Shown piece by piece: positions 26,160 to 36,451 of a stretch of 64,000 nucleotides of DNA. This DNA comes from an uncultured Bacteroidota bacterium. GTDB taxonomy: Bacteria; Bacteroidota; Bacteroidia; Flavobacteriales; Flavobacteriaceae. The stretch spans positions 124,001 to 188,000 of the forward strand of contig CACMZR010000003.1 of NCBI GenBank assembly GCA_902618245.1, in the 5' to 3' direction. The stretch's first letter is position 1; each line of letters starts with the position of its first letter. The notes under the pieces are model-generated. The model ran no database searches. It saw nothing but the letters and a program-made list of their open reading frames with translations, and was not told the DNA's origin. The position numbers and the translations under genes are program-made.

Positions 26160-28655
26160 ATGAATCAAGAAGATAAATTAATTCCAATCAAGATTGAAGA
26201 TGAGATGAAGTCAGCTTACATTGATTATTCAATGTCTGTCATTGTGTCACGCGCACTTCCTGATGTCAGAGATGGACTTAAACCAGTTCACAGGCGTGTA
26301 CTTTTCGGAATGCATGAACTCGGAATTAGATCTAATACAGCCTACAAAAAATCAGCCCGTATTGTTGGAGAAGTTTTAGGAAAATATCATCCGCATGGAG
26401 ACAGTTCAGTTTATGACACAATGGTTCGTATGGCACAAGATTGGAGCTTGAGATATCTTTTGGTTGATGGACAAGGAAATTTCGGTTCGATTGACGGAGA
26501 TAGTCCTGCTGCAATGCGATATACCGAAGCTCGAATGAAAAAAATGTCGGAGGATCTAATGGCAGATATTGAAAAAGAAACAGTGGACTTGCAATTGAAC
26601 TTTGATGATACTTTAAATGAGCCCACAGTTCTTCCTACAAGAGTTCCAAACCTGCTCATTAATGGTGCATCAGGAATCGCTGTTGGTATGGCAACAAATA
26701 TGCCTCCACATAATTTAAGCGAAGTTGTCGAAGGTACTATACAATACATCGATAACAATGACATTTCTATTGAAGATTTAATTCAAACAATAAAAGCTCC
26801 AGATTTTCCAACAGGAGGAATAATTTATGGATATGATGGGGTAAGGGAAGCTTTTCTTACAGGAAGAGGTCGAGTTGTATTAAGAGGCAAAGCAAATATT
26901 GAACAAATAAAAGGAAGAGAATGCATAATTGTAGATGAAATTCCTTATCAAGTAAATAAAGCTGAAATGATTCGTAAAACAGCCGAATTGGTTAACGATA
27001 AAAAAATTGATGGGATTAGTACAATAAGAGATGAGTCTGACCGCAACGGAATGAGAATTGTTTATGTTCTAAAGAGAGACGCAATTCCCAATATAGTTTT
27101 AAACAAACTTTACAAATATACCTCATTACAATCATCATTCAGTGTAAACAACATAGCTTTAGTAGGTGGTAAACCTCAGATGTTGAATCTAAAAGAAATG
27201 ATTCATTATTTTGTAGAGCACCGTCATGATGTAGTTGTACGTAGAACTAAATTTGAATTAAAAAAAGCTGAAGAAAGAGCTCATATTTTAGAGGGTTTAA
27301 TTAAAGCGTCTGACAATATTGACGAGGTAATTAAAATAGTCAGAGCTTCCCAAAATACAGAGGAAGCAAAGAAAAATTTAGTTAAACGTTTTGAGCTTAC
27401 AGATACTCAAGCCAAAGCCATAGTCGAGATGCGACTCAGACAATTAACTGGACTAGAACAAGATAAACTAAGATCAGAATACGATAGTCTAGTAAAAACA
27501 ATTGCAGACCTTAAAAATATTCTTGAAAAAAAAGACCGACGAATGTCAATTATCAAGGACGAACTTATTGAGGTTAAAGATAAATATGGAGATGAACGTC
27601 GTTCAAAAATTGAATATGCCGGAGGGGATTTTAGCATGGAGGATATGATTCCAAACGAAAAAGTTGTAATTACTATTTCTCATGCAGGTTATATTAAAAG
27701 AACTCCTTTAGTAGAGTATAAGACCCAAAATAGAGGGGGAGTTGGACAAAAAGCCTCTACCACAAGAGATGAAGACTTTCTTCAAGACCTGTTTGTAGGG
27801 ACTAATCACCAGTATATGCTGTTTTTTACCCAAAAGGGAAAATGTTTTTGGATGCGTGTATTTGAGATTCCTGAGGGATCAAAAACTTCTAAAGGTAGAG
27901 CTATACAAAACTTAATCAATATAGAACAAGATGATAAGGTTGAAGCTTTTATTTGTACTCAGGATCTGAAAGATCAAGATTATATTAATAATCATTATGT
28001 AATAATGGCCACTAGAAAAGGCCAAGTGAAAAAAACCTCATTAGAACAATATTCACGTCCAAGAACTAATGGGATTAATGCAATTAACATTAGAGAGGGA
28101 GATGTCCTTTTGGAAGCAAAATTAACTACAGGTAATAGCCACGTGATGTTAGCTGTAAAATCTGGGAAAGCAATTAGGTTTGAGGAGAGTAAAACACGAC
28201 CGATGGGACGTGGTGCCTCGGGTGTTAGAGGAATTACTCTCAATAACGATAATGATGAGGTAGTAGGCATGGTTGCTGTAAATGACATGGATGCAAACAT
28301 CCTAGTAGTTTCAGAAAATGGTTATGGTAAGAGGTCAAGCCTCGACGATTATAGGGTCACAAATAGAGGGGGTAAAGGAGTAAAAACTATATCAGTTACA
28401 GAAAAAACAGGAAAACTTGTTGCTATTAAAAACGTTAACGACCAAGATGACTTAATGATCATAAACAAATCAGGTATCGCTATCAGAATGGAAGTTAGTG
28501 GACTAAGGGTTATGGGTCGAGCAACCCAAGGAGTTAAACTAATAAACTTAAAAGCAGATGATAGAATTGCTGCTGTTGCAAAAGTTATGAAAGACGATGA
28601 TAAAATAGAGGACATAAATGATCTTGAAGTAAACGATGGCACTATTATTGAGTAA
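26160..28655 (+). CDS. gyrA: DNA gyrase subunit A
   Basis: Gyrase A cuts and reseals DNA to introduce negative supercoils. Starting at ATG 26160 ([16 protein letters not shown]) gives 831 residues, the normal length. The frame is open upstream to 26037, but that part is hydrophobic and unlike GyrA. The active-site tyrosine is Y121 in AAMRYTE; the quinolone region keeps Ser and Asp ([10 protein letters not shown]). The GyrA box QNRGGVGQK appears near residue 525, followed by the six-bladed C-terminal DNA-wrapping domain with repeats such as NRGGKG. A TPR gene follows 19 bases later. Confidence 0.96.
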   Translation: MNQEDKLIPIKIEDEMKSAYIDYSMSVIVSRALPDVRDGLKPVHRRVLFGMHELGIRSNTAYKKSARIVGEVLGKYHPHGDSSVYDTMVRMAQDWSLRYLLVDGQGNFGSIDGDSPAAMRYTEARMKKMSEDLMADIEKETVDLQLNFDDTLNEPTVLPTRVPNLLINGASGIAVGMATNMPPHNLSEVVEGTIQYIDNNDISIEDLIQTIKAPDFPTGGIIYGYDGVREAFLTGRGRVVLRGKANIEQIKGRECIIVDEIPYQVNKAEMIRKTAELVNDKKIDGISTIRDESDRNGMRIVYVLKRDAIPNIVLNKLYKYTSLQSSFSVNNIALVGGKPQMLNLKEMIHYFVEHRHDVVVRRTKFELKKAEERAHILEGLIKASDNIDEVIKIVRASQNTEEAKKNLVKRFELTDTQAKAIVEMRLRQLTGLEQDKLRSEYDSLVKTIADLKNILEKKDRRMSIIKDELIEVKDKYGDERRSKIEYAGGDFSMEDMIPNEKVVITISHAGYIKRTPLVEYKTQNRGGVGQKASTTRDEDFLQDLFVGTNHQYMLFFTQKGKCFWMRVFEIPEGSKTSKGRAIQNLINIEQDDKVEAFICTQDLKDQDYINNHYVIMATRKGQVKKTSLEQYSRPRTNGINAINIREGDVLLEAKLTTGNSHVMLAVKSGKAIRFEESKTRPMGRGASGVRGITLNNDNDEVVGMVAVNDMDANILVVSENGYGKRSSLDDYRVTNRGGKGVKTISVTEKTGKLVAIKNVNDQDDLMIINKSGIAIRMEVSGLRVMGRATQGVKLINLKADDRIAAVAKVMKDDDKIEDINDLEVNDGTIIE

Positions 28656-28674
28656 AATTAATAAACAAAAAACA

Positions 28675-29895
28675 ATGAATAAATATCTTATACTAACATT
28701 AATCTTATTTATTAATATTATTATTGGTCAAAAAAAGGAAATTAAAAAAGCTGAAAAGCTTTTCGAATCTGGTGATGTCAAAGGTGCTTCTGATTTACTT
28801 ATAAATAACAAAAGTCTATTCGAGTCGGCTGACCAAAAAGTTTTACTACAGAAAATATATCTTGAGGGAAAAATTGATCAGGCAAACGGTAAATTTCAAT
28901 CTGCATATGATAAGTATAAGCAATATGCTTCTTTAGGTGGAAAAGATATTGGATATGACGACCAAATAATCAAACTCACCTCTGACCTGGTAAACAGTGC
29001 CATAGAAGATAATGCCGAAAATCGTTATTCCGATTCTGCGCCTAAACTTTACTTAGCTTATTCTATAAACCCAGAAACCAATCAAGATTATCTCTATTAC
29101 GCGGCAGGAAATTCAATTAGTGGGCAAGATTTTGATACAGCTTTAACATATTACAATCTATTAAAGGAGATGAAGTATGAAGGAATTTCGACTAGATACT
29201 TTGCGAAACCAGCTGGTGAGGAAGAAGAGGTCGAATTTTCAGAGTCCGAGTATAATGTTTACAAAAAGACAAAACAGTATACCGATTTTAGAGAAGAAAC
29301 CTCTGAGTCAAGATATCCTGAGATTATAAAAAATATTGCACTGATTTATGCTCAAAAAGGTGATAATGACAAAGCGATGGAAGCGGTCAAACTAGCAAGG
29401 GAAGCCGATCCTAAAGATTTAAACCTTATTCTTACAGAAGCCAACCTCTATATTCAGCTTAACGAAAACGACCGTTTTGAAGAGCTAATGAAAGAAGCTA
29501 TTGAACAAGATCCTGAAAATGCAGTACTTTATTTTAACATTGGTGTTGTCAATGCACAAAAAGGAAACAAAACAGATGCAATAAAATATTACAAAAAAAC
29601 TATTGAGCTAGATCCAAATTTTGAGTCAGGATACTTAAATCTTGTATCTCTGATTTTACAAGGTGAAAGCTCAATTGTAGAGGAAATGAATGGCTTAGGT
29701 ACCTCAAGAGCTGACAACGCCAGATATGATGAGCTAAAAACTGAAAGAGAAAACCTTTACAAGGAGTGTGTGCCAATCTTAGAAAAGCTTGTAAACATAA
29801 ATCAAAATCAAGAAGCTGTAAAAACACTTATGAATATATATGGTACATTAGGAAATACTGAAGGTTTTAAGAAAATGAAGGATTTAGTAAAGTAG
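28675..29895 (+). CDS. Secreted tetratricopeptide-repeat protein
   Basis: The 406-residue protein has a signal peptide (NKYLILTLILFINIIIGQ) and is mostly helical. An N-terminal block resembles an accumulated-product TPR (KKAEKLFESGDVKGASDLL), and clear TPR units lie at about 215-330, for example AVLYFNIGVVNAQKGNKTDAIKYYKKTIELDPN. It is likely a periplasmic scaffold; partners are unknown. It follows gyrA by 19 bases, an order I recognise from other flavobacteria. ATG 28675 is chosen because it begins the signal peptide. Confidence 0.85.
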   Translation: MNKYLILTLILFINIIIGQKKEIKKAEKLFESGDVKGASDLLINNKSLFESADQKVLLQKIYLEGKIDQANGKFQSAYDKYKQYASLGGKDIGYDDQIIKLTSDLVNSAIEDNAENRYSDSAPKLYLAYSINPETNQDYLYYAAGNSISGQDFDTALTYYNLLKEMKYEGISTRYFAKPAGEEEEVEFSESEYNVYKKTKQYTDFREETSESRYPEIIKNIALIYAQKGDNDKAMEAVKLAREADPKDLNLILTEANLYIQLNENDRFEELMKEAIEQDPENAVLYFNIGVVNAQKGNKTDAIKYYKKTIELDPNFESGYLNLVSLILQGESSIVEEMNGLGTSRADNARYDELKTERENLYKECVPILEKLVNINQNQEAVKTLMNIYGTLGNTEGFKKMKDLVK

Positions 29896-29977
29896 CTACT
29901 ATATACTTTTATATAAAATGTATGTTTAAAAGTTTACCTCGATATAAAAGAGATGACCTAAGAGATGGTATTCTATT

Positions 29978-30727
29978 TCAGAAAATCTTTTTTATAATTC
30001 TTAGTTTGTGGCTATGCTTTTTTGTTTCTAAGTTATATATTCCTGTTTGATCTATTCTGTCAATTCTAACTTTACCGTGTGAGTGTAGAATATAATTGTT
30101 TTCAAGCAAAATTCCAACGTGAATAATCTTTCCTTCATCATCATCAAAGAAAGCGAGATCGCCTGCATGACTTTCGTCAATAAAACTTAGAGTTTCTCCT
30201 ATTTCAGATTGTAGACTGGCATCTCTAGGTATAAAATGACCATTAATTCTGTATGTCATTTGAGTAAGACCAGAACAATCTATACCTATGGGTGTTTTAC
30301 CACCCCATAAATATGGAGAATTTAAATATAGAGAAGCAGTTTTGAGTAGATCTGATTTTTTATTAGATTTTGATTGAAAAGGACCATCAAATTTATGTCC
30401 TAGATATTTACATGCTCCAACATTACTTCCTAACAACAAGCATGCTAATTTATTTTCAGATGTTTCAATATAATTAATTAATCTGTTGCTATAACTATTT
30501 ATGTTAAAGCTAATTTCTTCTGCAATATCTTTTCTAATATCTACAAATTGTTTTTTATCAATCCACCCTGTATATTCATCGCTGAGTGTTATTATTTTAA
30601 TCCAATCTTTTTCTTCTGCTAATAATTTAAAGCAGTCGCCATAAAGGAGTTGAGAAATAAGTTCACTTTTATGTGAATTGTTGCTTCTAATCGGTACTAT
30701 GCTTAAATTACATATTCCGTATTCCAA
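29978..30727 (-). CDS. NlpC/P60 (C40) cysteine peptidase with SH3 domain
   Basis: A likely cell-wall gamma-D-Glu-diamino-acid peptidase. The 249-residue protein has an N-terminal bacterial SH3 region (about 8-65) and a C-terminal NlpC/P60 domain with catalytic C151 in GIDCSG, H203 in IIHVG and a polar third residue H215 in LHSHG. There is no signal peptide, so it may act in the cytoplasm on recycled muropeptides (inference). The start is TTG 30727 because an in-frame stop lies two codons upstream. It is divergent from the 7TM-HD gene. Confidence 0.88.
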   Translation of the reverse strand: MEYGICNLSIVPIRSNNSHKSELISQLLYGDCFKLLAEEKDWIKIITLSDEYTGWIDKKQFVDIRKDIAEEISFNINSYSNRLINYIETSENKLACLLLGSNVGACKYLGHKFDGPFQSKSNKKSDLLKTASLYLNSPYLWGGKTPIGIDCSGLTQMTYRINGHFIPRDASLQSEIGETLSFIDESHAGDLAFFDDDEGKIIHVGILLENNYILHSHGKVRIDRIDQTGIYNLETKKHSHKLRIIKKIF

Positions 30728-30828
30728 AACTATTTAAAATTGATGTTTACACTGGAGTAAAAATAAAAATTTTAATTTCTTAAATGTCAAGTAGAATCTA
30801 AAATATATATATTCATTACAAGATTATG

Positions 30829-30836
30829 TAGATTTG
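30829..30836 (+). promoter_or_regulatory. Possible -7 box for the 7TM-HD gene (TAGATTTG)
   Basis: TAGATTTG matches TAnnTTTG exactly and ends 14 bases before the TTG start at 30851. No -33 TTG is seen at the right spacing. Confidence 0.3.
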
Positions 30837-30850
30837 AAATAAAAAAATAT

Positions 30851-32896
30851 TTGAAATCTTTCTGGAAATATATTATATCTAAACAAGGCTTATTTTATAA
30901 GTCATTATTAATACTAGCTAGTTCATTACTAATTTTGTACATATTCCCATTTGGAGGACAGTTTAAATATGAATTTCAAAAAGGAAGAGCCTGGCAATAT
31001 TCAGATTTTTATTCACCATTTGATTTTTCAATTTTAAAAACTGATGAAGAAATAAATAATGATAAAGAAGAAGTCTTAAAAAGTTTAAAACCCTATTTAA
31101 GATCGGATATTATTTTAAGAGATCAAGTTTTCAAAAATTACTCCGTAGAATTTTATAATTTTTTTGATAAAGAAAATTTAACGATTCAAGCTGATAGTCT
31201 TTATAATTTTGGAATCCAACAACTAAATGAAATTTACAAGTTTGGAGTTCTACCACCAAATTACACGCACAAGGGGAATCAATCAATTTTTCTTATTCAA
31301 GAACAAACTGAAATCTCGATTAACATAAATCAGTTGTTTCGCTCCGAAGCTATTTTTGATTTTTTAAATAAAAAACTAATTAATTCTCCTTACAACGAAT
31401 ATGAGGATTTATTTAAGGATCTTTTTTTTGAAATCATAACTCCAAACATAACTTTAGAAAATGAATTTTTTGAAAAACAAAAAGAACAATCTCTTCAAAA
31501 TATATCTAAATCTAAAGGATTTATTGCCTCAGGAGATTTTATTGTTGCTGAAGGAGAATTAGTGGACGATGAAACATATAAAATTCTTGACTCACTAAGA
31601 AGTGAATTTATATCAAAACAAGGTGAACAAAACTCGCTTTGGATAATTTTCGGATACAGTATTTTAATTGTACTGACATTTACACTTTTACTATTATTTT
31701 TATATGCATACAGGTTTGGAATTTATGAGGACAATAGAAAGCTAACATTCATTTTCTTTAATATTCTTATTGTCATAGTAGCAGTAACAGCAATTATAAA
31801 TTATGATACAAGTTATGTTTTTGCCGTGCCAATTTGTATTCTTCCATTAATAATTAAGGCTTTTTTTGACGCAAGACTTGGTTTATTTACACACGTTCTT
31901 ACGATCTTACTGATAGGATTTATTGTACCAAATAGTTTTGAATTTGTTTTTTTACAAATAACAGCAGGAGTAATTACAATTCAGTCTGTTGAACAATTAT
32001 ATAGAAGAGCAAATTTATTCATATCTGTTGGGCAGATTGTCCTAGTTTACATAATAGGGTATATAGCGTTTACTAGTATTCAAGAAGGAAGTCTTTTAAA
32101 ATTAAATCTAGCTCCGATAGCATTATTTATGTTAAATGGCTTATTAATGCTCTTTGTTCAGCCACTAATATATATATATGAACGAATTTTTGGTTTAGTT
32201 TCAGATGTATCTCTATTAGAATTGTCAGATACAAATTCAATACTACTGAAAAAGCTTTCGGATAAAGCCCCTGGGACATTTAACCATTCTCTACAAGTTG
32301 CAAATCTAGCTGAAGCTGCTGCATATGAAATTGGAGCAAATACTTTATTAGTTAGAGTTGGCGCCTTGTATCATGATATTGGAAAATTAAAATCACCATC
32401 TTACTTTTCAGAAAACCAGACAGCCAGTGTTTCTCCTCATGATGAGCTCAGCCCTTTGAAAAGTGCTAAAATTATAATTGATCACGTTTTAGAAGGAATC
32501 ACTATCGCTGAAAAATATAAAATTCCTGACAGAATTATCGATTTTATAAGGACGCACCACGGAACTTCTTTGGTTTACTATTTTTACAAAAAGCAACAAG
32601 AAATTACACCTGAAGATATTGATGTTGAAAAATTTAAATACCCGGGACCTAAACCATTTTCCAAGGAGACAGCTATCTTAATGATGGCGGACTCAGTTGA
32701 AGCTGCATCAAAGAGCTTAAAATCCCCAAGTTTGAATGATTTAAAATTTTTTATTGATAAAATAATTGATGGAAAGATGTCTGAAAAGCAATTTAATTCA
32801 TCCAACATTACCTTTTCTGAGATCGAAATTGTTAAAAAAGTTTTGTACAAAAAACTTATTAATGTCTACCAACTTAGAATTGAATATCCAGAATAA
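30851..32896 (+). CDS. 7TM-HD family cyclic-dinucleotide phosphodiesterase (PgpH-like)
   Basis: PgpH of Listeria degrades c-di-AMP. This 681-residue protein has an N-terminal helix (about 17-35), a periplasmic 7TM-7TMR-HD extracellular domain (about 36-260), seven membrane spans (about 265-455) and a C-terminal HD domain. HD motifs are FNHSLQVA and YHDIGK (H508-D509), followed by SPHDELSPLKSA and RTHHGTS. Start is TTG 30851, in frame with the family's usual N-terminus (GGQFKYEFQKG); no in-frame ATG precedes it. A substrate of c-di-AMP is inferred from the family. Confidence 0.88.
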   Translation: MKSFWKYIISKQGLFYKSLLILASSLLILYIFPFGGQFKYEFQKGRAWQYSDFYSPFDFSILKTDEEINNDKEEVLKSLKPYLRSDIILRDQVFKNYSVEFYNFFDKENLTIQADSLYNFGIQQLNEIYKFGVLPPNYTHKGNQSIFLIQEQTEISININQLFRSEAIFDFLNKKLINSPYNEYEDLFKDLFFEIITPNITLENEFFEKQKEQSLQNISKSKGFIASGDFIVAEGELVDDETYKILDSLRSEFISKQGEQNSLWIIFGYSILIVLTFTLLLLFLYAYRFGIYEDNRKLTFIFFNILIVIVAVTAIINYDTSYVFAVPICILPLIIKAFFDARLGLFTHVLTILLIGFIVPNSFEFVFLQITAGVITIQSVEQLYRRANLFISVGQIVLVYIIGYIAFTSIQEGSLLKLNLAPIALFMLNGLLMLFVQPLIYIYERIFGLVSDVSLLELSDTNSILLKKLSDKAPGTFNHSLQVANLAEAAAYEIGANTLLVRVGALYHDIGKLKSPSYFSENQTASVSPHDELSPLKSAKIIIDHVLEGITIAEKYKIPDRIIDFIRTHHGTSLVYYFYKKQQEITPEDIDVEKFKYPGPKPFSKETAILMMADSVEAASKSLKSPSLNDLKFFIDKIIDGKMSEKQFNSSNITFSEIEIVKKVLYKKLINVYQLRIEYPE

Positions 32897-32951
32897 TTTT
32901 GATTAAAATATTGATTTGTTTACTGGATCTACTATTTTTGCTTCCTAATTT

Positions 32952-33035
32952 GGAGAGGTGCCAGAGTGGTAATGGAGCAGATTGCTAATCTGTCAACGCG
33001 CAAGTGTTGCCAGGGTTCGAATCCCTGTCTCTCCG
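32952..33035 (+). tRNA. tRNA-Ser (anticodon GCU)
   Basis: A complete class II tRNA. The acceptor stem pairs GGAGAGG (32952-32958) with TCTCTCC (33028-33034), with discriminator G33035. The anticodon loop TTGCTAA reads AGC/U serine codons. A long variable arm (CAACGCGCAAGTGTTG) and T arm CAGGGTTCGAATCCCTG are present. CCA is not encoded. Confidence 0.96.
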
Positions 33036-33048
33036 CATTGCTATCTAA

Positions 33049-33075
33049 AAAACCCTTGCTATTAGTGAGGGTTTT
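33049..33075 (+). terminator. Terminator after tRNA-Ser
   Basis: The stem AAAACCCT / AGGGTTTT encloses an 11-base loop, 13 bases after the tRNA. The T tract is short. It shares the AACCCT/AGGGTT stem with four other terminators in the window. Confidence 0.7.
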
Positions 33076-33284
33076 GCTATTTCTATAATTTGTAAAAAAA
33101 TCATTATCTGAAAGGTTACGACCTGATTTTGGTTAAAATCTTAAAAATTGGAAGAGAGAATATTTTTAACAACTCAAGGTTTTATCAATAAGCTAATTAT
33201 AAAGTTATCTGTGCCTAAGGTCACTCAAAATATGATTGCATAGAAACTTCCTAAGCTTAAACTTTTTTCAAAATTACTAACTAA
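33076..33284. other. Intergenic stretch with no recognised gene
   Basis: AT-rich DNA between the tRNA-Ser terminator and the terminator of the convergent gene at 33343. I see no open frame of note, RNA motif or repeat. Confidence 0.6.
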
Positions 33285-33316
33285 CAAAAAACCTCTCTAG
33301 AATTTGCTAAAGAGGT
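33285..33316 (-). terminator. Terminator of the secreted-protein gene at 33343
   Basis: On the minus strand, ACCTCT and AGAGGT pair around a 14-base loop and are followed by TTTTTT (33290-33285). It lies about 30 bases after the stop codon. Confidence 0.7.
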
Positions 33317-33342
33317 ATTTAAATATTTAGCTACAAAAATTA

Positions 33343-34053
33343 TTATTTAGGCATATTATATCTTTTAATTATTTTACCGCTAAAATTTCCTACTATATCA
33401 GATACAGGTCTAGTTTTAGAAACATAATTCACAAAAGCCTTTGAATTGATAATTTTTTCTCGTGAAATTAAAAATTCTGACATCTTTGGAGCTCTGGCCA
33501 CAAAATAATGGGTTACTCCGCCTCTCATTCCAGCTATAGCTTCATGGAGACCAAAAACTCCTGTCCCCATTTTTTTAGTATCCTTATCAAATTGAACAAA
33601 TGCTGATGCAACTGTTGCCGGATCTTGAACTGCTAGCTGCCATACAGTGAAATAATCCATATTTAGTGCAATAGAAGGGTCAAAAATAAGTGGGGAACCT
33701 AAAATAGAATCTTCAAAATCGACATATTGCTCAAAAAGCATTTGAATTAACTTACCCTCTGCATTGGGTGGAGGACCACTACCCCAGGAATCCATAACTT
33801 CTGCATTTGGAGCCAAAAAACAAAGTTGGTGTGTCATTTTATTTTCACGACTAGCAAACATTATTTCATTTAGTGTTACTGTGAACGGGAATTGAGAACC
33901 AATTTCAGATTCAAAAACACCATCTAGAGCATCAACAAATGCTTCCTGACCTTCAGGATTAACATTAACATTAAAACATACCCAATATCCTTTATCTTGT
34001 GAATTTGCAAATGATATTGTTAGTAATAAAAAAAGTAGTATTAATTTTCTCAT
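33343..34053 (-). CDS. Secreted two-domain protein, paralogue 1 (tandem ferredoxin-like halves)
   Basis: I do not recognise a named family. The 236-residue protein has a signal peptide (RKLILLFLLLTISFANSQ) and two halves, each predicted beta-alpha-beta-beta-alpha-beta: about 22-120 and 135-235. This layout resembles the dimeric alpha/beta-barrel (ABM-like) fold joined in one chain. It is related to the proteins at 51229 and 54312: the anchor VWQLAVQDPATVASAF (137-152) and the paired T74-H75 and T181-H182 motifs are shared. It is divergent from the Gfo/Idh gene. Ligand binding by the paired His residues is a guess. Confidence 0.75.
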   Translation of the reverse strand: MRKLILLFLLLTISFANSQDKGYWVCFNVNVNPEGQEAFVDALDGVFESEIGSQFPFTVTLNEIMFASRENKMTHQLCFLAPNAEVMDSWGSGPPPNAEGKLIQMLFEQYVDFEDSILGSPLIFDPSIALNMDYFTVWQLAVQDPATVASAFVQFDKDTKKMGTGVFGLHEAIAGMRGGVTHYFVARAPKMSEFLISREKIINSKAFVNYVSKTRPVSDIVGNFSGKIIKRYNMPK

Positions 34054-34220
34054 TTTAAATTGATTTATAATTAACTATCCACTAATATAAAAAACTCTAT
34101 TTCAAGACTAAGTAAAAATGAAAAAAAGTGTTATGTATGGGAAAAAATCTTTTTCAATTTATTATTGATAAAATAATATGTGATTTTTAAAGACCACTAA
34201 ACAAAAAATTATTTATAATT

Positions 34221-34228
34221 TAAATTTG
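34221..34228 (+). promoter_or_regulatory. Possible -7 box for the Gfo/Idh operon (TAAATTTG)
   Basis: TAAATTTG matches TAnnTTTG and ends 20 bases before the ATG at 34249, in the 195-base divergent gap. No convincing -33 box was seen. Confidence 0.35.
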
Positions 34229-34248
34229 TCAGAAGCAACAACCATATT

Positions 34249-35523
34249 ATGAAAAATAGTAGAAGAAAATTTGTAAAAAATTTTCCGTCCTTAGCCCTTG
34301 GGATAACAATAATTCCGAGGAATGTAATCGGTAAGGGTTTTATAGCTCCTAGCGACAGATTTAATATAGGAGTTATTGGCTTGGGAGCTCAAAGTGGTGG
34401 TCTTATTGAAAGAATGTCTAAAATTTCTGACGCTAGAATTATCGCAGGATGTGATGTTCATCAAAAAAGATTAAACAGATTTCGTAAACTAATAGATACC
34501 GAATACAGGAAATATAAAATAAAGGGCGTCGCTAAAACATATGAAGATTTCGATAAACTGATTGAAAACTCAGATATTGACGGGATAGTTGTCAGTACAC
34601 CCGATCATTGGCACGCCATACCCTCAATAAATGCAATGAAAGCCGGAAAGCATGTTTATTGTGAAAAACCGATGTCTCATACTATTCAAGAAGGGAGGGC
34701 TATGGAAAAGATAGCTAGAAAATACAATTGCATTCTACAAACGGGTAGTATGCAGCGCTCAAGGGCTGATTTTAGAAAGGCCTGCGAATTAGTTCGAAAT
34801 GGATACATTGGTAAAATTGAAAAAGTTTGGATTGAAGTAGGCAACCCTTCAGCTGAGTGCAATCTTCCATTCCAAGAAACACCAGATTATTTAAATTGGG
34901 ACAGGTGGTTAGGACCCGCACCTTTACGTTCTTACCATGATATAATTGTAGAAAAGGGTTGGTTTCCAAATTGGAGGTGGTATAGAGAGTATGGAGGTGG
35001 TATTCTTTCTGATTGGGGAGCTCACATGTTTGATATAGTTCAATGGGCTCTTGATAAGGATCATACAGGACCTATTAAATATGAAGCTCCAATGGAACCG
35101 ACTGCATCACGTGGTCTAGTTATGCATTATGATGACGGTGTTGAAGTAGAACATAGAAATTTTGGACGTGGATTTGCAGTTCGTTTTTTTGGATCTAAGG
35201 GGACACTTGACATAAGCCGAAGTTTTCTTGAGACTAACCCTAAAGATTTATTGAATGTCAAATTTAAGCCAACTGATACAAAACTTTATGTATCTGAAAG
35301 CCATGAAAATGATTGGGTAACTTCTGCAAAAGAGGACTCAAAACCTATTTGTGATGTTGAAGTTGGTCATAGAACAGCAACGATTTGTCATATCGCAAAT
35401 TTAGCATATGAATTTAGAAGACCTTTAAATTGGGATCCTATCAAAGAGGAATTTATAGATGATTTTGAAGCGAACCTTAGAAGGGGGAAACAATACAGAA
35501 AGCCATACGAATTAAAAATTTAA
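34249..35523 (+). CDS. Tat-exported Gfo/Idh/MocA-family oxidoreductase
   Basis: The 424-residue protein opens with a twin-arginine signal (NSRRKFVKNFPSLALG, residues 3-18), so it is probably exported folded with its cofactor. A Rossmann motif follows (FNIGVIGLGAQSG, 38-50), then the family motif VYCEKPMSHT and a C-terminal Gfo/Idh domain with GGGILSDWGAHMFDI. The His in the GAHMFD segment is the usual catalytic-region residue. Such exported members act on sugars or glycosides in the periplasm, but the substrate here is unknown. The ThuA gene follows after 4 bases. Confidence 0.92.
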   Translation: MKNSRRKFVKNFPSLALGITIIPRNVIGKGFIAPSDRFNIGVIGLGAQSGGLIERMSKISDARIIAGCDVHQKRLNRFRKLIDTEYRKYKIKGVAKTYEDFDKLIENSDIDGIVVSTPDHWHAIPSINAMKAGKHVYCEKPMSHTIQEGRAMEKIARKYNCILQTGSMQRSRADFRKACELVRNGYIGKIEKVWIEVGNPSAECNLPFQETPDYLNWDRWLGPAPLRSYHDIIVEKGWFPNWRWYREYGGGILSDWGAHMFDIVQWALDKDHTGPIKYEAPMEPTASRGLVMHYDDGVEVEHRNFGRGFAVRFFGSKGTLDISRSFLETNPKDLLNVKFKPTDTKLYVSESHENDWVTSAKEDSKPICDVEVGHRTATICHIANLAYEFRRPLNWDPIKEEFIDDFEANLRRGKQYRKPYELKI

Positions 35524-35527
35524 AACA

Positions 35528-36397
35528 ATGAAATATTTTAAATTGATTCCTTTTTCATTGACAATTTTTTTTCTTGTATCAATTTTCTGTTACTCTCAAA
35601 ATAGTCTACCTACATTAAAAGGGAAAAATATCATTTTTGTTTATGGTGGATCAATTCATAGTCCAAAAGAAAGTGCTGATCTTTTCGTACCTATTTTAGA
35701 AGCAGAGGGAGCAAAAGTTCAAGTATTTGACAGTTTCACTGTTTACGAAGATCAAAATTTAATGAATGAAACTGATCTAATTATTCAGGCATTCACAGAT
35801 TTTTTTACACCTGTTGAAAATAGAATGAATGATGAACAATTTAAAGGATTACAGATAGCGATTCTTAATGGTACTGGTTTTTCAGGGTGGCACGGTGGAC
35901 TGGGATCGTCAAATACAGTTAATCAACGATATCAATTTATGGTTGGAGGCCAATTTGTCTCGCATCCAGGGGGTATTACTAATTTTAAAGTTAAAATTAT
36001 TGATTCTACAGATTTAATCACTAAGGATATAGGGGATTTTGAAGTTAAAAACTCAGAACAGTATTATATGCTTATTGATCCTAATATTAGGGTACTCGCT
36101 GTTACTGAATTTACAGATGAGACCTATCAAAAACCAATCAATTTGAAATTGGAACAAATCAATTATTTAGATATCGATTTTGAAAATCAAATTAAAGGAA
36201 GTGTTATGCCTGTTGTTTGGAAAAAAAATTATGGTAAGGGAAGAATATTTTACTCCTCAATTGGGCATAGTCTTAATGATTTTAATTTGCCAGAGGTGAT
36301 GAATATTCAAATGAGAGGATTTAGATGGGCTTCTGAGGGTAAATATGTAAAAAAAGAAAATATTATAACTCCCATTTATAAACTAAAAGCTGAATGA
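35528..36397 (+). CDS. Secreted ThuA-like protein
   Basis: A 289-residue protein with a signal peptide (about 1-24) and a ThuA-like, glutamine-amidotransferase-type fold: an N-terminal strand IIFVYGGSIHSPKES, a central ILNGTGFSGWHGG loop, SHPGGITNFKVKI, a PVVWKKNYGKGRIFYSSIGH segment and NIQMRGFRWASEGK. ThuA proteins are linked to trehalose and other sugar catabolism and often sit beside Gfo/Idh oxidoreductases, as here. It lies 4 bases after the oxidoreductase gene, so the two are probably one unit. Confidence 0.85.
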   Translation: MKYFKLIPFSLTIFFLVSIFCYSQNSLPTLKGKNIIFVYGGSIHSPKESADLFVPILEAEGAKVQVFDSFTVYEDQNLMNETDLIIQAFTDFFTPVENRMNDEQFKGLQIAILNGTGFSGWHGGLGSSNTVNQRYQFMVGGQFVSHPGGITNFKVKIIDSTDLITKDIGDFEVKNSEQYYMLIDPNIRVLAVTEFTDETYQKPINLKLEQINYLDIDFENQIKGSVMPVVWKKNYGKGRIFYSSIGHSLNDFNLPEVMNIQMRGFRWASEGKYVKKENIITPIYKLKAE

Positions 36398-36451
36398 ACC
36401 AAACTTAGCTTAATATACCTATATTCGAAAAATAATCAACTTGACCCAAAT

